DNA of 64,000 bases from Mitsuaria sp. PDC51 (GCF_900113225.1 NZ_FOZE01000001.1:1674001-1738000); one strand, 5' to 3'. Positions 40,050 through 51,747 are shown, counted from the stretch's first letter. Numbers and translations: made by a program. The notes: generated by a model from the sequence alone, not told the origin.

Positions 40050-41210
40050 TCACATCGACTCGTCCAGCATCCGGCGGTAATCGCTGGCCGAGGCCTCGCG
40101 CGGGTTGGTCTTGTGGCAGTGGTCGTGCAGCGCGCGCTCGACGATCTGGTCGTACAGCTCGTTTGTCACGCCCATCTCACGCAGGCCCGACGGCAGGCCG
40201 AGCCGCTGGTTCATCGCCTTGACCGCGCCAGCCAGTTCATCGGCCGGCGTGCCTTCCTGCAGGTTCATCGCATGGCCCATGCGGGCGATCTTGTCGTCGC
40301 GCCGCATCGAGTCGTGCATGCCGTTGAAGCGGATCACCGCCGGCAGGAAGACCGCGTTGAGCGTGCCGTGGTGCAGCCTGGGCATCAGCCCGCCGAGCGC
40401 GTGGCTCAGCGAATGCACGCAGCCCAGTCCCTTCTGGAAGGCCAGCGCCCCCATGGTGCTGGCCGCCATCATGTCGAGCCGGGCGTCGAGGTCGTCGGGA
40501 TGCGTGGTGGCGCGCTCGATCTGGCGCCAGCCGCGGCGCAGGCCCTCCAGCGCGATGCCGTCGGCCGGCGGATTGAAGGCGGCCGACATGAAGGTCTCCA
40601 TGCAGTGCGCGATCGCGTCCATGCCGGTCGCTGCGGTCAGCGCGGCAGGCAGCTTGCGCGTCAGCTCCGGATCGCAGACGGCCGAGCGCGGCATCAGCGT
40701 CCAGTTGTGGAAACCCAGCTTGCGGCCGTCGTCCACGATGATGATCGCGCCGCGCGCGACCTCGGAGCCGGTGCCGGCGGTGGTCGGCACGGCGATCAGC
40801 GGCGCGGCCTGCGGGCCGATGTTGCCGGCCCCGCCGAGGATGGTCGCGTACGCCGTCAGCGGGCCCTCGTGGGTGGCCGCGATCGCGACGCCCTTGGCCA
40901 GGTCGATGCTGGAGCCGCCGCCGATCGCGATCAGCCCGTCGCAGCCGTGGGCGCGGTAGAGCGCGGCGGCCTCGCGCACCGCGGCCTCGGTCGGATTCGG
41001 CGGGGTGCCGTCGTAGACGGGCAGGGCGGCGGCGTCGATCGGGGACGCGGTCCAGGCCTCGATCACCAGGTCCAGCACGCCGGCCGCGCGCACGCCCTTG
41101 TCGGTGACGATCAGCGGCCGCGTGATGCCGGCACGGGCGCATTCCGCGCCCAGCACGCGGCGCGCGCCGACCTCGAGATGGATGTGGGTGAGGTACTGGA
41201 TCAGGGCCAT
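40050..41210 (-). CDS. Iron-containing alcohol dehydrogenase
   Basis: The 386-residue protein is a group III (Fe-ADH) dehydrogenase: GGGSSIDLAKGVA and PTTAGTGSEVARGA for NAD(P) binding, and the metal ligands in TGMDAIAHCMETF and GCVHSLSHALGGLMPRLHHG. It would oxidise or form a short alcohol or hydroxy acid. The start at 41210 begins MALIQYLTHIHLE and has an AAGGA site; the longer frame upstream is shadow. It is divergent from the esterase gene by 137 bp. Confidence 0.92.
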   Translation of the reverse strand: MALIQYLTHIHLEVGARRVLGAECARAGITRPLIVTDKGVRAAGVLDLVIEAWTASPIDAAALPVYDGTPPNPTEAAVREAAALYRAHGCDGLIAIGGGSSIDLAKGVAIAATHEGPLTAYATILGGAGNIGPQAAPLIAVPTTAGTGSEVARGAIIIVDDGRKLGFHNWTLMPRSAVCDPELTRKLPAALTAATGMDAIAHCMETFMSAAFNPPADGIALEGLRRGWRQIERATTHPDDLDARLDMMAASTMGALAFQKGLGCVHSLSHALGGLMPRLHHGTLNAVFLPAVIRFNGMHDSMRRDDKIARMGHAMNLQEGTPADELAGAVKAMNQRLGLPSGLREMGVTNELYDQIVERALHDHCHKTNPREASASDYRRMLDESM

Positions 41211-41347
41211 GGGCGGAGTCCTTCTGCCGGGAGGTGGACGAGGGGGAAGGCGGGTCTTGGCGCCGCTTCGGCGACGGCGCGCGTTGTCTGGGAAAATCCC
41301 GCGATTGCGGCTCGGCGAACGGCTGAGCCTACGCCCTGGAGTTCCCG

Positions 41348-42385
41348 TTGAGTAGCACCTTGTTGACACCGCGGATGGCCGCGGTGCTCGAGCGCATCCA
41401 CCGCGCCAACCGCCCGTCCTTCCACAGCCTCTCGCCCAAGCAGGCGCGCATCGCCTACCTGATGGGCGCGGAGATCCTGGACCTGCCGCGGGCGCCCTTG
41501 CCGCGCATCGAGAACCTGGCAATCCCCGGTCCCGCCGGCGACATCGCGGTGCGCCTGTACGCCCCGGTCACGCGCGAGGATGCCGCCGCCCGCGATCCGC
41601 GCGGCCTGCCGGTGCTGCTGTACTTCCATGGCGGCGGCTTCGTCATCGGCAGCCTGGAGACCCACGACAGCCTGTGCCGCCAGCTGGCGCTGCGCAGCGG
41701 CGCGGCGGTCGTCGCGGTGGACTACCGCCTGGCGCCCGACCACCCGTTCCCCGCCGCCGTCGACGACTGCTGGGCCGCGCTCGCCTGGCTGGCGCAGGCC
41801 GCGCCGTCGCTGGGCCTGGACCGCGCGCGCATCGCCGTCGGCGGCGACAGCGCCGGCGGCACGCTGGCTGCGGTGACCGCGCTGCATGCCCGCGACATCC
41901 GCGCGCAGCTGGGCGTCCCGCTCGCGCTGCAACTGCTGATCACGCCGGGGGCGACGGCGCATGCGGACACCGACTCGCACCGCCGCTTCGCCAAGGGCCA
42001 CCTGCTGGACGCCGACACCATCGCCTGGTTCTTCAACCAGTACATCCCGGCCGAGCGACGCGAGGACTGGCGCTTCGCGCCGCTGCAGGCCGAGGACCAC
42101 GAGGACCTGGCGCCCGCCTGCTTCATCCTGGCCGAGGCCGATCCGCTGATCGACGAGGGCATCGCCTACGCCGACCTGCTGCGCGCCCGCGGCAACGCGG
42201 TGCGGCTGGAGCTGTACCGCGGCGTGACCCACGACTTCATCAAGATGGGTCGCAGCATCCCCGAAGCCGAGCAGGCGCTGGACGCCTGCGCCGATGCGCT
42301 CCGGACCGCCTTCGGCCTGCCGGCGCCGGCCACCGCCCCCGTGACTTCCACGACCTCCACGACCCCCACCGGGGCTTCCGCATGA
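41348..42385 (+). CDS. Alpha/beta hydrolase of the hormone-sensitive-lipase family
   Basis: The 345-residue protein has the HSL oxyanion motif YFHGGGFVIGS, the nucleophile elbow GGDSAGGTLA, the acid in EADPLIDEG and the catalytic His in GVTHDFI. It should be a carboxylesterase acting on short acyl esters. The C-terminus is a Thr/Pro-rich tail. The start is either the TTG at 41348 or the ATG at 41375. Its stop overlaps the next start as ATGA, so esterase and thioesterase-GNAT are translationally coupled. Confidence 0.9.
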   Translation: MSSTLLTPRMAAVLERIHRANRPSFHSLSPKQARIAYLMGAEILDLPRAPLPRIENLAIPGPAGDIAVRLYAPVTREDAAARDPRGLPVLLYFHGGGFVIGSLETHDSLCRQLALRSGAAVVAVDYRLAPDHPFPAAVDDCWAALAWLAQAAPSLGLDRARIAVGGDSAGGTLAAVTALHARDIRAQLGVPLALQLLITPGATAHADTDSHRRFAKGHLLDADTIAWFFNQYIPAERREDWRFAPLQAEDHEDLAPACFILAEADPLIDEGIAYADLLRARGNAVRLELYRGVTHDFIKMGRSIPEAEQALDACADALRTAFGLPAPATAPVTSTTSTTPTGASA

Positions 42386-43263
42386 GCAGCACCACCGCCT
42401 CCGCGCTCGCGCGCGACCGCTTCCGCTTCTTCGAACGCCTGCGCGTGCGCTGGGCTGAGATCGACGCGCAGCAGATCGTCTTCAACGGCCATTACCTGAC
42501 CTACTTCGACACCGCGGTGGGCGGCTACTGGCGCGCGCTGGCGCTGCCCTACGCGCCGACGATGCAGGCGCTCGAGGGTGACCTGTTCGTGCGCAAGTCG
42601 ACGATCGAATACCTGGGCTCGGCGCATTACGACGAGCTGTTGGACATCGGCGTGCGCACCGAGCGCGTCGGCACGACCTCGCTGACGGTCAGCTGCGCGG
42701 TGTTCCGCGGCGACGAGTGCCTGGTGCATGGCGAGCTGGTCTATGTCTTCGCCGATCCGGTGGCGCGCGTGCCCAAGGCGGTGCCGCAGGCGCTGCGCGA
42801 GCTGCTGCTGGGCTTCGAGCGCGGCGAGCCGATGACCGACGCGCGCGTGGGCAACTGGGCGACGCTGGGCGCGGACGCGCACCGCATCCGGCAGGCCGTG
42901 TTCGTCGAGGAGCAGAAGATCCCCGCCGACATGGAGTGGGACGCCGCCGACGAGAGCTGCACGCACGCGGTCGCCTACAACCGGCTGGGCCGGCCGCTGG
43001 CCACGGGCCGGCTGCTGGAGCATGTGCCGGGCGTGGCCAAGATCGGCCGGATGGCGGTGCTGTCGCCGATGCGCGGCAGCCGCGTCGGCCGCCAGGTGCT
43101 GGACGCGCTGATGCAGGCCGGCCGCGAGCAGGGCTACCGCGAGGTGCTGCTGCACGCGCAGCTCAGCGCCGAAGGGTTCTACACGCGCGCCGGATTCCAG
43201 CGCCGCGGGCCGGTGTTCGAGGAAGCCGGGATCGCGCACGTGGAGATGGTGCGGGGGCTGTGA
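42382..43263 (+). CDS. 4HBT thioesterase fused to GNAT acetyltransferase
   Basis: The 293-residue protein has an N-terminal hot-dog acyl-CoA thioesterase of the YbgC/FcbJ type (about residues 15-145: RWAEIDAQQIVFNGHYLTYFD with the catalytic Asp region, VRKSTIEYLGSAHYDELLDIG). A C-terminal GNAT domain (about 155-293: IRQAVFVEEQKIPADMEWD, KIGRMAVLSPMRGSRVGRQV) resembles ElaA/YhbS-type acetyltransferases. The start ATG at 42382 overlaps the esterase stop. The combination suggests one protein that both removes and transfers acyl groups, but no substrate can be inferred. Confidence 0.9.
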   Translation: MSSTTASALARDRFRFFERLRVRWAEIDAQQIVFNGHYLTYFDTAVGGYWRALALPYAPTMQALEGDLFVRKSTIEYLGSAHYDELLDIGVRTERVGTTSLTVSCAVFRGDECLVHGELVYVFADPVARVPKAVPQALRELLLGFERGEPMTDARVGNWATLGADAHRIRQAVFVEEQKIPADMEWDAADESCTHAVAYNRLGRPLATGRLLEHVPGVAKIGRMAVLSPMRGSRVGRQVLDALMQAGREQGYREVLLHAQLSAEGFYTRAGFQRRGPVFEEAGIAHVEMVRGL

Positions 43264-43328
43264 CCAAGGCCCGGCTTCTCCAAGCTTGCCGCTATCCAGG
43301 CCATTAGGAATTGCAAATGGCTCTCTGA

Positions 43329-45648
<2,320 letters not shown>

Positions 45649-45803
45649 CGGCGGGTGACAAGACTGGCGCGATGAACGCGCCATGAAGGGGCGGCGGGGC
45701 GCCCCCGGCCGGCAGGTCCGGCGCGGGGAGCCTCGCCGCCGGTCCCGGTCCCTCGACGGGCCGGGACGCGACAAGCAGACGGCGCAGGCCGCAGGAGACA
45801 GCC

Positions 45804-45950
45804 ATGGTCATCGATGTTGTCCTCGATGCCGTCATCGACCTCGTCCGCGATGCGGCGAAGCGATGGCCCGCCGCCCCGGGCGGCAAGGACTGGCACCGCG
45901 AAGCGAGCGTCGCGCCGGGGCTGCGCGCCTGGACCCGGCGCTGGCCATGA
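45804..45950 (+). CDS. 48-residue small protein coupled to an unknown gene after katG
   Basis: A short frame begins at an ATG with an excellent AGGAGA ribosome site 7 nt upstream and encodes a 48-residue protein: an amphipathic N-terminus (MVIDVVLDAVIDLVRDAAKR) and a basic Trp-containing C-terminus. Its TGA overlaps the ATG of the next gene (ATGA at 45947). It has no recognised family. The ribosome site and coupling are the reasons to regard it as real. It could be a leader peptide for the downstream gene rather than a functional protein. Confidence 0.6.
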   Translation: MVIDVVLDAVIDLVRDAAKRWPAAPGGKDWHREASVAPGLRAWTRRWP

Positions 45951-46417
45951 CGGCCCAGCGCTGCGTGCTCGCGGCGCGGAGCGGCCGGTCCGAAGGCGGC
46001 GTCGAGGGCGCCGACGCGGCATGCCAGGCGCTGCGCGGGCTGTGGGTGCGGGTGCTCGTCCAACTGCGCGAGCTCGGCCAGTCCTGCGCGACACCGGCGG
46101 CGCAGCAGCGGCTGCGGCGCATCGGCGTGCGGCGTCCCGACGTGCTCGTGGACGGCCTGGCCGGCGAATTCCGTCGGACCCACCAACTGGCCGCGATGGG
46201 CTGCTGCCTGCCGCCGGCGATCGAGGCGCTCGTGCCCGGCGCCATCGCCCCGCGCGATGAAGACGGCCTGGATCGCGGCTTCGAGGCGCTCAGCGCGAGC
46301 TACGCGCAATTGCTCGACCGCCTGGCGCCGCCGCCGGGCAGCCACCGTCACAACTGGCTGGAGAGCCGCGTGCGGGTGCATCTGGCGAGGGCCGAGGCGC
46401 TGCGAGGGGTGCTCTGA
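45947..46417 (+). CDS. Hypothetical helical protein
   Basis: The 156-residue protein is predicted mostly helical, Ala- and Arg-rich, with four Cys and a His/Trp motif near the C-terminus (GSHRHNWLESRVRVHLARAEA). I do not recognise a family; it has no signal peptide or membrane span. The start at 45947 overlaps the stop of the 48-residue gene, which gives the only strong indication of the right start. It lies between katG and sodC, so an oxidative-stress role is possible but unproven. Confidence 0.65.
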   Translation: MTAQRCVLAARSGRSEGGVEGADAACQALRGLWVRVLVQLRELGQSCATPAAQQRLRRIGVRRPDVLVDGLAGEFRRTHQLAAMGCCLPPAIEALVPGAIAPRDEDGLDRGFEALSASYAQLLDRLAPPPGSHRHNWLESRVRVHLARAEALRGVL

Positions 46418-46704
46418 CGTGGTGCTCCGAAGTGGAGCTCTGACGTGGCGCTTTCGCCTTCATCCCGAGGAGGGCGTGAAGACCGGGTGAGCGCGGGGTG
46501 AGCAAGCAGTGAGCATCGGACGACGATTGGCTGCCCTGCGCGTTGCGCGGCTGCCGCGTCGCTTCGTTGGCGTGCGCGCGACGCGCCGTTGCACGATCAT
46601 TCGACCCCAGGGCGCATCGCCGGTCTTCCCCGCCGGCCGGTGCCCCGACCGATGGCCGTCGTCGGCCCGGTCGCCTTTCCCGTCCATCCGAAGAGGAGTT
46701 TCGA

Positions 46705-47241
46705 ATGAAAGTCGCCAAGTCCCTGTGCCTGGGCCTGATCGTGTCCGGTGCCGCCCTGACGGCCGCGCATGCCGCCGAACTGACGGTGAACCTCGCCATC
46801 GCGCAGCCCGATGGGGCCGGCGCCTCGGCGGGCACGGTGCGCATCGTCGAGACGCCGTATGGCCTGGCCTTCTATCCGCAGCTCCAGGGGCTGCCGGCCG
46901 GCCTGCATGGTTTCCATGTGCATGAGAACCCGTCCTGCGGGCCCGCCACGACCAACGGCACGGTGACCCCGGCCGGCGCGGCGGGCGGGCACTTCGATCC
47001 CAAGGGCAGCAAGCGCCATGGCGAGCCCTGGGGCGACGGCCACCTGGGCGACCTGCCGCCGCTGTTCGTCGCGCAGGACGGGCAGGCGGTCAATCCGGTG
47101 CTGTCGCCGCGACTGACCAAGCTCGACGAGGTCAAGGGCCACGCCTTGATGGTCCATGCCGGCGGCGACAACCACGCCGACCATCCGGCCCCGCTGGGCG
47201 GTGGCGGCGCGCGCATCGCCTGCGGCGTGATCGGCGGTTGA
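46705..47241 (+). CDS. sodC: Periplasmic Cu/Zn superoxide dismutase
   Basis: The 178-residue protein has a signal peptide ending AAHA and the bacterial SodC motifs: [10 protein letters not shown] with Cu-binding His and disulfide Cys, [12 protein letters not shown] for Zn, and [16 protein letters not shown] with a further Cu His and acidic Zn ligand, ending IACGVI with the second Cys. It dismutates superoxide in the periplasm. The AAGAGGAG ribosome site fits the ATG at 46705. Together with katG it forms an antioxidant cluster. Confidence 0.95.
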   Translation: MKVAKSLCLGLIVSGAALTAAHAAELTVNLAIAQPDGAGASAGTVRIVETPYGLAFYPQLQGLPAGLHGFHVHENPSCGPATTNGTVTPAGAAGGHFDPKGSKRHGEPWGDGHLGDLPPLFVAQDGQAVNPVLSPRLTKLDEVKGHALMVHAGGDNHADHPAPLGGGGARIACGVIGG

Positions 47242-47315
47242 GCAGCGGCGCAGCAGCGGCCGCCGGACGTCCGGACGGGGGCCGCGCCGTCCGCGCCGTC
47301 GATTCACCATGAACA

Positions 47316-47347
47316 AAGGGCCCGGAGGTTCGCACCTCCGGGCCCTT
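47316..47347. terminator. Bidirectional terminator between sodC and acnB
   Basis: A 14-bp perfect stem, AAGGGCCCGGAGGT (47316-47329) and ACCTCCGGGCCCTT (47334-47347), has a 4-nt TCGC loop, between two convergent genes. Short T-rich sequence follows it in each direction, so it can serve both. Confidence 0.8.
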
Positions 47348-47418
47348 GTCGTTGGCGGGGCAGGGGACTCACCTTCCCCTGCGTCGCCGCGGACCGGGGT
47401 CCGCGATGGTCCGGCCGA

Positions 47419-50007
47419 TCAGGCGACCGACTTCGCCGTCTCCGCGTATTCCTCGATCTGGTCGAAGTTCATGTAGCGGTAGACGCTGGCCTTGTCGGCA
47501 TCGATGACGCCCATTTCCTTGAGGTACTCCGCCTTGGTCGGCAGGCGGCCCAGGCGGGACGCGATCGCGGCCAGCTCGGCCGAGCCCAGGAACACGTTGG
47601 TGTTCTTGCCCAGACGGTTGGGGAAGTTGCGCGTGGAGGTCGAGATGACCGTCGCGCCCTCGCGGACCTGCGCCTGGTTGCCCATGCACAGCGAGCAGCC
47701 CGGCATCTCGGTGCGCGCACCGGCGGTGCCGAAGGCGGCGTAATGGCCTTCCTTGATCAGCTCGCTCTGGTCCATCTTGGTCGGCGGCGCGACCCACAGC
47801 TTGACCGGGATGTCGCGCTGGCCACCCAGCAGCTTGGCCGCCGCGCGGAAGTGACCGATGTTGGTCATGCACGAGCCGATGAAGGCCTCGTCGATCTTGG
47901 TGCCGGCGACTTCGGACAGCACCTTCGCGTCGTCCGGGTCGTTCGGGCAGCAGACGATCGGCTCGGTGATGTCGGCCAGGTCGATCTCGATGACGGCGGC
48001 GTACTCGGCGTCCTTGTCCGCTTCCAGCAGGTCCGGCTTGGCCAGCCAGGCCTCCACCTTCTCGATGCGGCGCTGCAGCGTCTTCGCGTCCGCGTAGCCG
48101 TCGGCGATCATGTTCTTCATCAGGACGATGTTGGAGGTGAGGTACTCCTTGATCGGCGCCGGATTCAGCTTGATCGTGCAGCCGGCGGCCGAGCGCTCGG
48201 CCGAGGCGTCGGACAGCTCGAAGGCTTGCTCGACCTTCAGGTCGGGCAGGCCCTCGATCTCCAGGATGCGGCCCGAGAAGATGTTCTTCTTGCCGGCCTT
48301 GGCCACGGTCAGCAGACCGGCCTTGATCGCGTACAGCGGGATCGCGTGGACCAGGTCGCGCAGCGTCACGCCCGGCTGCATCTCGCCCTTGAAGCGCACC
48401 AGCACCGATTCCGGCATGTCCAGCGGCATCACGCCGGTCGCGGCGCCGAAGGCCACCAGGCCCGAACCGGCCGGGAAGGAGATGCCGATCGGGAAACGGG
48501 TGTGCGAGTCGCCGCCGGTGCCCACGGTATCGGGCAGCAGCAGGCGGTTCAGCCAGCTGTGGATCACGCCGTCACCCGGACGCAGCGACACGCCGCCGCG
48601 GTTGGAGATGAAGGCGGGCAGCTCGCGGTGCGTCTTCACGTCCACCGGCTTCGGATACGCGGCGGTGTGGCAGAAGGACTGCATCACCAGGTCGGCCGAG
48701 AAGCCCAGGCAGGCCAGGTCCTTCAGCTCGTCGCGGGTCATCGGGCCGGTCGTGTCCTGCGAACCGACCGTCGTCATCTTGGGCTCGCAGTAGGTGCCCG
48801 GACGCACGCCCTGGCCTTCCGGCAGGCCGACGGCGCGACCCACCATCTTCTGCGCCAGCGTGAAGCCGGCGTTCGAGGCGGCCGGGGCCTGCGGCAGGCG
48901 GAACAGGGTGGAGGCGGGCAGGCCCAGGAACTCGCGCGCCTTGGCGGTCAGCGAGCGGCCGATGATCAGGTTGATCCGGCCGCCGGCGCGGACTTCGTCG
49001 AACAGCACGTCGCTCTTGAGCTTGAACTCGGCCACGGTCTCGCCGTTCTTCACCAGCTTGCCGTCATAGGGCAACACGTCGATGACGTCGCCCATCTCCA
49101 GCTTGGACACGTCGACCTCGATCGGCAGCGAGCCCGAGTCTTCCTGCGTGTTGAAGAAGATCGGCGCGATCTTGCCGCCCAGCGTCACGCCGCCGAAGCG
49201 CTTGTTGGGGACGAAGGGGATGTCCTGGCCGGTGGCCCAGATCACCGAGTTGGTCGCCGACTTGCGCGACGAGCCGGTGCCGACGACGTCGCCGACGTAG
49301 GCCACGACGTGGCCCTTCTTCTTCAGGTCCTCGATGAACTGCATCGGGCCGCGCTTGCCGTCCTCCTCGGGCTTGAAGGCCGCGTCGGGGCGGGTGTTCT
49401 TCAGCATCGCCAGGTAATGCAGCGGGATGTCCGGACGGCTCCACGCGTCGGGCGCGGGCGACAGGTCGTCGGTGTTGGTCTCGCCCGGCACCTTGAAGAC
49501 GGTGACGGTGATCTTCTTCTCGACTTCCGGACGCGAGGTGAACCACTCCGCGTCGGCCCAGCTCTGCATCACTTCCTTGGCCTTGGCGTTGCCCGCCTTG
49601 GCCTTGGCGGCGACGTCGTTGAAGTAGTCGAACATCAGCAGGGTCTTCTTCAGACCGTCGGCGGCGACGCCCGCCACTTCGGCGTCGTCCAGCAGCTCGA
49701 TCAGCGGATGCACGTTGTAGCCGCCCACCATGGTGCCCAGCAGTTCGGTGGCCTTGGCCTTGGAGATCAGGCCCACCTTCAGGTCGCCGTGCGCGACGGC
49801 GGCCAGGAAGCTGGCCTTGACCTTGGCGGCGTCATCCACGCCCGGCGGCACGCGGTGGGTCAGCAGGTCCAGCAGGAAGGCCTCCTCGCCGGCCGGCGGG
49901 GTCTTGATGAGCTCGATCAGCTCGGCGACTTGCTTCGCGTCGAGCGGCAGCGGCGGGATGCCGAGCGCGGCGCGTTCGGCTTCATGTTGGCGATAGGCTT
50001 GCAGCAT
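47419..50007 (-). CDS. acnB: Aconitate hydratase B
   Basis: AcnB is the bifunctional aconitase/2-methylisocitrate dehydratase of the TCA cycle. The 862-residue protein has the N-terminal HEAT-like AcnB domain (starting [23 protein letters not shown]), then the swivel and catalytic domains, including [25 protein letters not shown], the Fe-S Cys in [12 protein letters not shown] and the paired Cys in [11 protein letters not shown]. The length matches the family. The start at 50007 lies 50 bp after the vapC stop; the gene is on the same strand as vapBC and probably has its own promoter in or before them. Confidence 0.97.
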   Translation of the reverse strand: MLQAYRQHEAERAALGIPPLPLDAKQVAELIELIKTPPAGEEAFLLDLLTHRVPPGVDDAAKVKASFLAAVAHGDLKVGLISKAKATELLGTMVGGYNVHPLIELLDDAEVAGVAADGLKKTLLMFDYFNDVAAKAKAGNAKAKEVMQSWADAEWFTSRPEVEKKITVTVFKVPGETNTDDLSPAPDAWSRPDIPLHYLAMLKNTRPDAAFKPEEDGKRGPMQFIEDLKKKGHVVAYVGDVVGTGSSRKSATNSVIWATGQDIPFVPNKRFGGVTLGGKIAPIFFNTQEDSGSLPIEVDVSKLEMGDVIDVLPYDGKLVKNGETVAEFKLKSDVLFDEVRAGGRINLIIGRSLTAKAREFLGLPASTLFRLPQAPAASNAGFTLAQKMVGRAVGLPEGQGVRPGTYCEPKMTTVGSQDTTGPMTRDELKDLACLGFSADLVMQSFCHTAAYPKPVDVKTHRELPAFISNRGGVSLRPGDGVIHSWLNRLLLPDTVGTGGDSHTRFPIGISFPAGSGLVAFGAATGVMPLDMPESVLVRFKGEMQPGVTLRDLVHAIPLYAIKAGLLTVAKAGKKNIFSGRILEIEGLPDLKVEQAFELSDASAERSAAGCTIKLNPAPIKEYLTSNIVLMKNMIADGYADAKTLQRRIEKVEAWLAKPDLLEADKDAEYAAVIEIDLADITEPIVCCPNDPDDAKVLSEVAGTKIDEAFIGSCMTNIGHFRAAAKLLGGQRDIPVKLWVAPPTKMDQSELIKEGHYAAFGTAGARTEMPGCSLCMGNQAQVREGATVISTSTRNFPNRLGKNTNVFLGSAELAAIASRLGRLPTKAEYLKEMGVIDADKASVYRYMNFDQIEEYAETAKSVA

Positions 50008-50057
50008 GCGAACTCCAGTGTGGTCTCTGCTTGGGTCGAAAGAGCGGGTCTCGGCGG

Positions 50058-50495
50058 TCACGGCGCGCTGGGCACGATGACCTTGAGGCCCTTGAAATAG
50101 TCTCGGAAGAAGCCCTGGTCCCGGGTGATCAGGCCGTCGCACTGCAACATCGCGTGCGCGCCCACCAGGAAGTCGGGCATCGCCCGCGTGGCGGCGGCCT
50201 CGGGCGCGCCGGAAGGCGCCCCCTTGTCGGCCAGCCGTTGCTTGAACTTGCGTTGCATCTCGCCGGCGCGGATCGCCGCGCGCTGGTCGATGGCCAGAAA
50301 GCGCAGGCCCATCTCCTCGAGCGCGTCCATCACCTCCGAGCCGTGCCCGAGGCCGGCCGTGACTTCGGCCAGCACCACGTCGCACAGCACCACCGGGCCG
50401 CTGGACAGCGCCAGGCGCAGCGCGGCCTCGGCCGCGTCGGCGCCGGGCGCGTCGCCCAGGAGGTCGATGAGAACGGAGCTGTCGACGGCGATCAT
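50058..50495 (-). CDS. vapC: PIN-domain toxin, VapC type
   Basis: The 145-residue protein is a PIN-domain ribonuclease: Asp5 in [12 protein letters not shown], Glu in [11 protein letters not shown], Asp in [10 protein letters not shown] and Asp in LITRDQGFF form the acidic metal site. VapC toxins cleave tRNA or rRNA when the antitoxin is degraded. It follows the antitoxin gene by 4 bp and precedes acnB. The complete catalytic set suggests an active enzyme. Confidence 0.92.
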   Translation of the reverse strand: MIAVDSSVLIDLLGDAPGADAAEAALRLALSSGPVVLCDVVLAEVTAGLGHGSEVMDALEEMGLRFLAIDQRAAIRAGEMQRKFKQRLADKGAPSGAPEAAATRAMPDFLVGAHAMLQCDGLITRDQGFFRDYFKGLKVIVPSAP

Positions 50496-50499
50496 CGGA

Positions 50500-50757
50500 T
50501 CAGGCGTCGGTGGATTCGTCGAAGGACTGGTCGGGCGCGCGGCCGCGCAGATCGCGCATGACGTCGTCGGTCGAGGTGCCTTCGGGCAGCTTGAAACGGC
50601 CGCGGGCGCGGGAGATGGCGTCGTCGACGTTCTTGCGCAGGATGATGCGGGCCCCGTCGAGTTCCACCTTGAGGGTGGTGCCCTTGGTCAGCCCCAGGGC
50701 GTCCCGCACGGCCTTGGGCAGGGTGATCTGACCTCGTTCGGCGACGGTGGCTTCCAT
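50500..50757 (-). CDS. vapB: AbrB/MazE-fold antitoxin, VapB type
   Basis: The 85-residue protein has a SpoVT-AbrB DNA-binding fold (EATVAERGQITLPKAVRDAL, then KGTTLKVELDGARIILRK) and an acidic C-terminal tail that would wrap the toxin. It would repress the vapBC promoter together with VapC. The ATG at 50757 begins the AbrB domain; the upstream extension of the frame is not family-like. Confidence 0.9.
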   Translation of the reverse strand: MEATVAERGQITLPKAVRDALGLTKGTTLKVELDGARIILRKNVDDAISRARGRFKLPEGTSTDDVMRDLRGRAPDQSFDESTDA

Positions 50758-50843
50758 GCGGGCTCCTGGCGATCCTGGGAGATTAGGCGACGGCCTTGGC
50801 GATTTCATGACCGCCCGCGGCCGGTCGCCGGTGCGGTATGAAT

Positions 50844-50876
50844 CGGAAAGTATGCATGAATTGTACGTACTTTCGG
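50844..50876. promoter_or_regulatory. Inverted repeat upstream of vapBC
   Basis: Arms CGGAAAGTA (50844-50852) and TACTTTCGG (50868-50876) match in 8 of 9 positions with a 15-bp spacer. On the minus strand a TACAAT hexamer, a good -10 box, lies between the arms (50865-50860). This is the most likely vapBC promoter-operator and may also drive acnB. Confidence 0.5.
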
Positions 50877-50945
50877 CTCGCGAAATCCAGCCCGGCGTGC
50901 GCAAGCCCGAGGTCCGCGCTGGGGGAAGCGGTGGCGGACGGGCGT

Positions 50946-50970
50946 GAAAAAGCCGCCTCGAGGGCGGCTT
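50946..50970 (-). terminator. Intrinsic terminator of the secreted-protein gene
   Basis: The 8-bp stem AAGCCGCC (50950-50957) and GGCGGCTT (50963-50970) has a 5-nt loop and, read on the minus strand, is followed by a short T-run. It lies 16 bp after the stop of the gene at 50987-51550 and separates it from vapBC. Confidence 0.8.
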
Positions 50971-50986
50971 CGTCGGGGCGCGAGGC

Positions 50987-51550
50987 TCAGTTCGCGCTCG
51001 GCGCGATGCCCAGGCCGGGGCCGGCGGGCGCCGACGCGGCGCGGGCGGCCTCGATGGCGGCGCGCTGTTCCGGGTGGACGCATTCGTCGACCAGGCGCTG
51101 GCCGGCCTTGACGTCCAGCAGCATCGACTTGTTGGCGATCTGGACCATCAGCGTGCGGCCGGTGACGTCCTCCAGGCGCAGGGCGCCGGTCGACGACAGC
51201 ACCGGCTTCATCGTGAAGGTGTCCTTCTTGAAGCCGACGTTGATGTAGCCGGCGTGCTTCTCATCGGGAGCGATGGTGACGGACTGCTTGAATTCGCACT
51301 CGTACAGGCCGAGGTAGGCGCGCTTGGCGGCGGCCAGTTGCTCCTCGTTCGCCTCCGGCAGCGGGGGCGGGGGCGGCGGGGTCTTGGCGGCGGGCTTCTT
51401 GGCCGTCGACTTGCCGGCGGCGGGCTTCGCGGCCTTGGCCGGTGCGGCCTTGCTGCCGGCATTCGGGTCGGGCTGAGCGGCGGCGAGGCCGGCGGTCAGG
51501 GTCAGCGCGGCGGCAGCGGCGCCGGACAGGAGGAGGGCGGTCAGTCGCAT
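50987..51550 (-). CDS. Secreted protein of unknown function
   Basis: The 187-residue protein has a signal peptide (MRLTALLLSGAAAAALTLTA, cleaved after AAA), then a Lys/Ala/Pro-rich linker (residues 30-65) that includes a run of prolines. A compact domain beginning LAAAKRAYLGLYECEFKQ follows, with two Cys (in YECEF and DECVHP). I do not recognise the family. Proteins of this kind often sit beside the aconitase and malate dehydrogenase genes in this order of bacteria, but that is from memory of gene order and not provable here. Confidence 0.75.
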   Translation of the reverse strand: MRLTALLLSGAAAAALTLTAGLAAAQPDPNAGSKAAPAKAAKPAAGKSTAKKPAAKTPPPPPPLPEANEEQLAAAKRAYLGLYECEFKQSVTIAPDEKHAGYINVGFKKDTFTMKPVLSSTGALRLEDVTGRTLMVQIANKSMLLDVKAGQRLVDECVHPEQRAAIEAARAASAPAGPGLGIAPSAN

Positions 51551-51715
51551 TCTGGGAATGGGGAAGAGGGACCTGGAAACACCAGCCGATGCAGGTGGCC
51601 GAAAAACAAACGCCGACAGGCGGCGATGCGCAATTGTCACCGCGGCCTCGTCCCGCAAAACCCGCATTTAATGTGTCAAACCGTTGATCGACGCTAGGGT
51701 CTTCACCGGTTGTGC

Positions 51716-51747
51716 GCGGCGCGACGCGAGGCGTGACGCCGCTTTTT
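51716..51747 (+). terminator. Plus-strand terminator-like hairpin without an upstream gene
   Basis: An 11-bp stem with a 2-bp internal mismatch (51716-51726 with 51732-51742) and a 5-nt loop is followed by TTTTT on the plus strand. All genes nearby are on the minus strand, so it would end either an unrecognised small transcript or antisense transcription. No coding frame lies in the 296-bp gap around it. Confidence 0.45.

Noticed and set aside
45661-45710. katG terminator
   Set aside because: A 7-bp stem (TGGCGCG/CGCGCCA) is present but has no T-run, so termination there is not supported.
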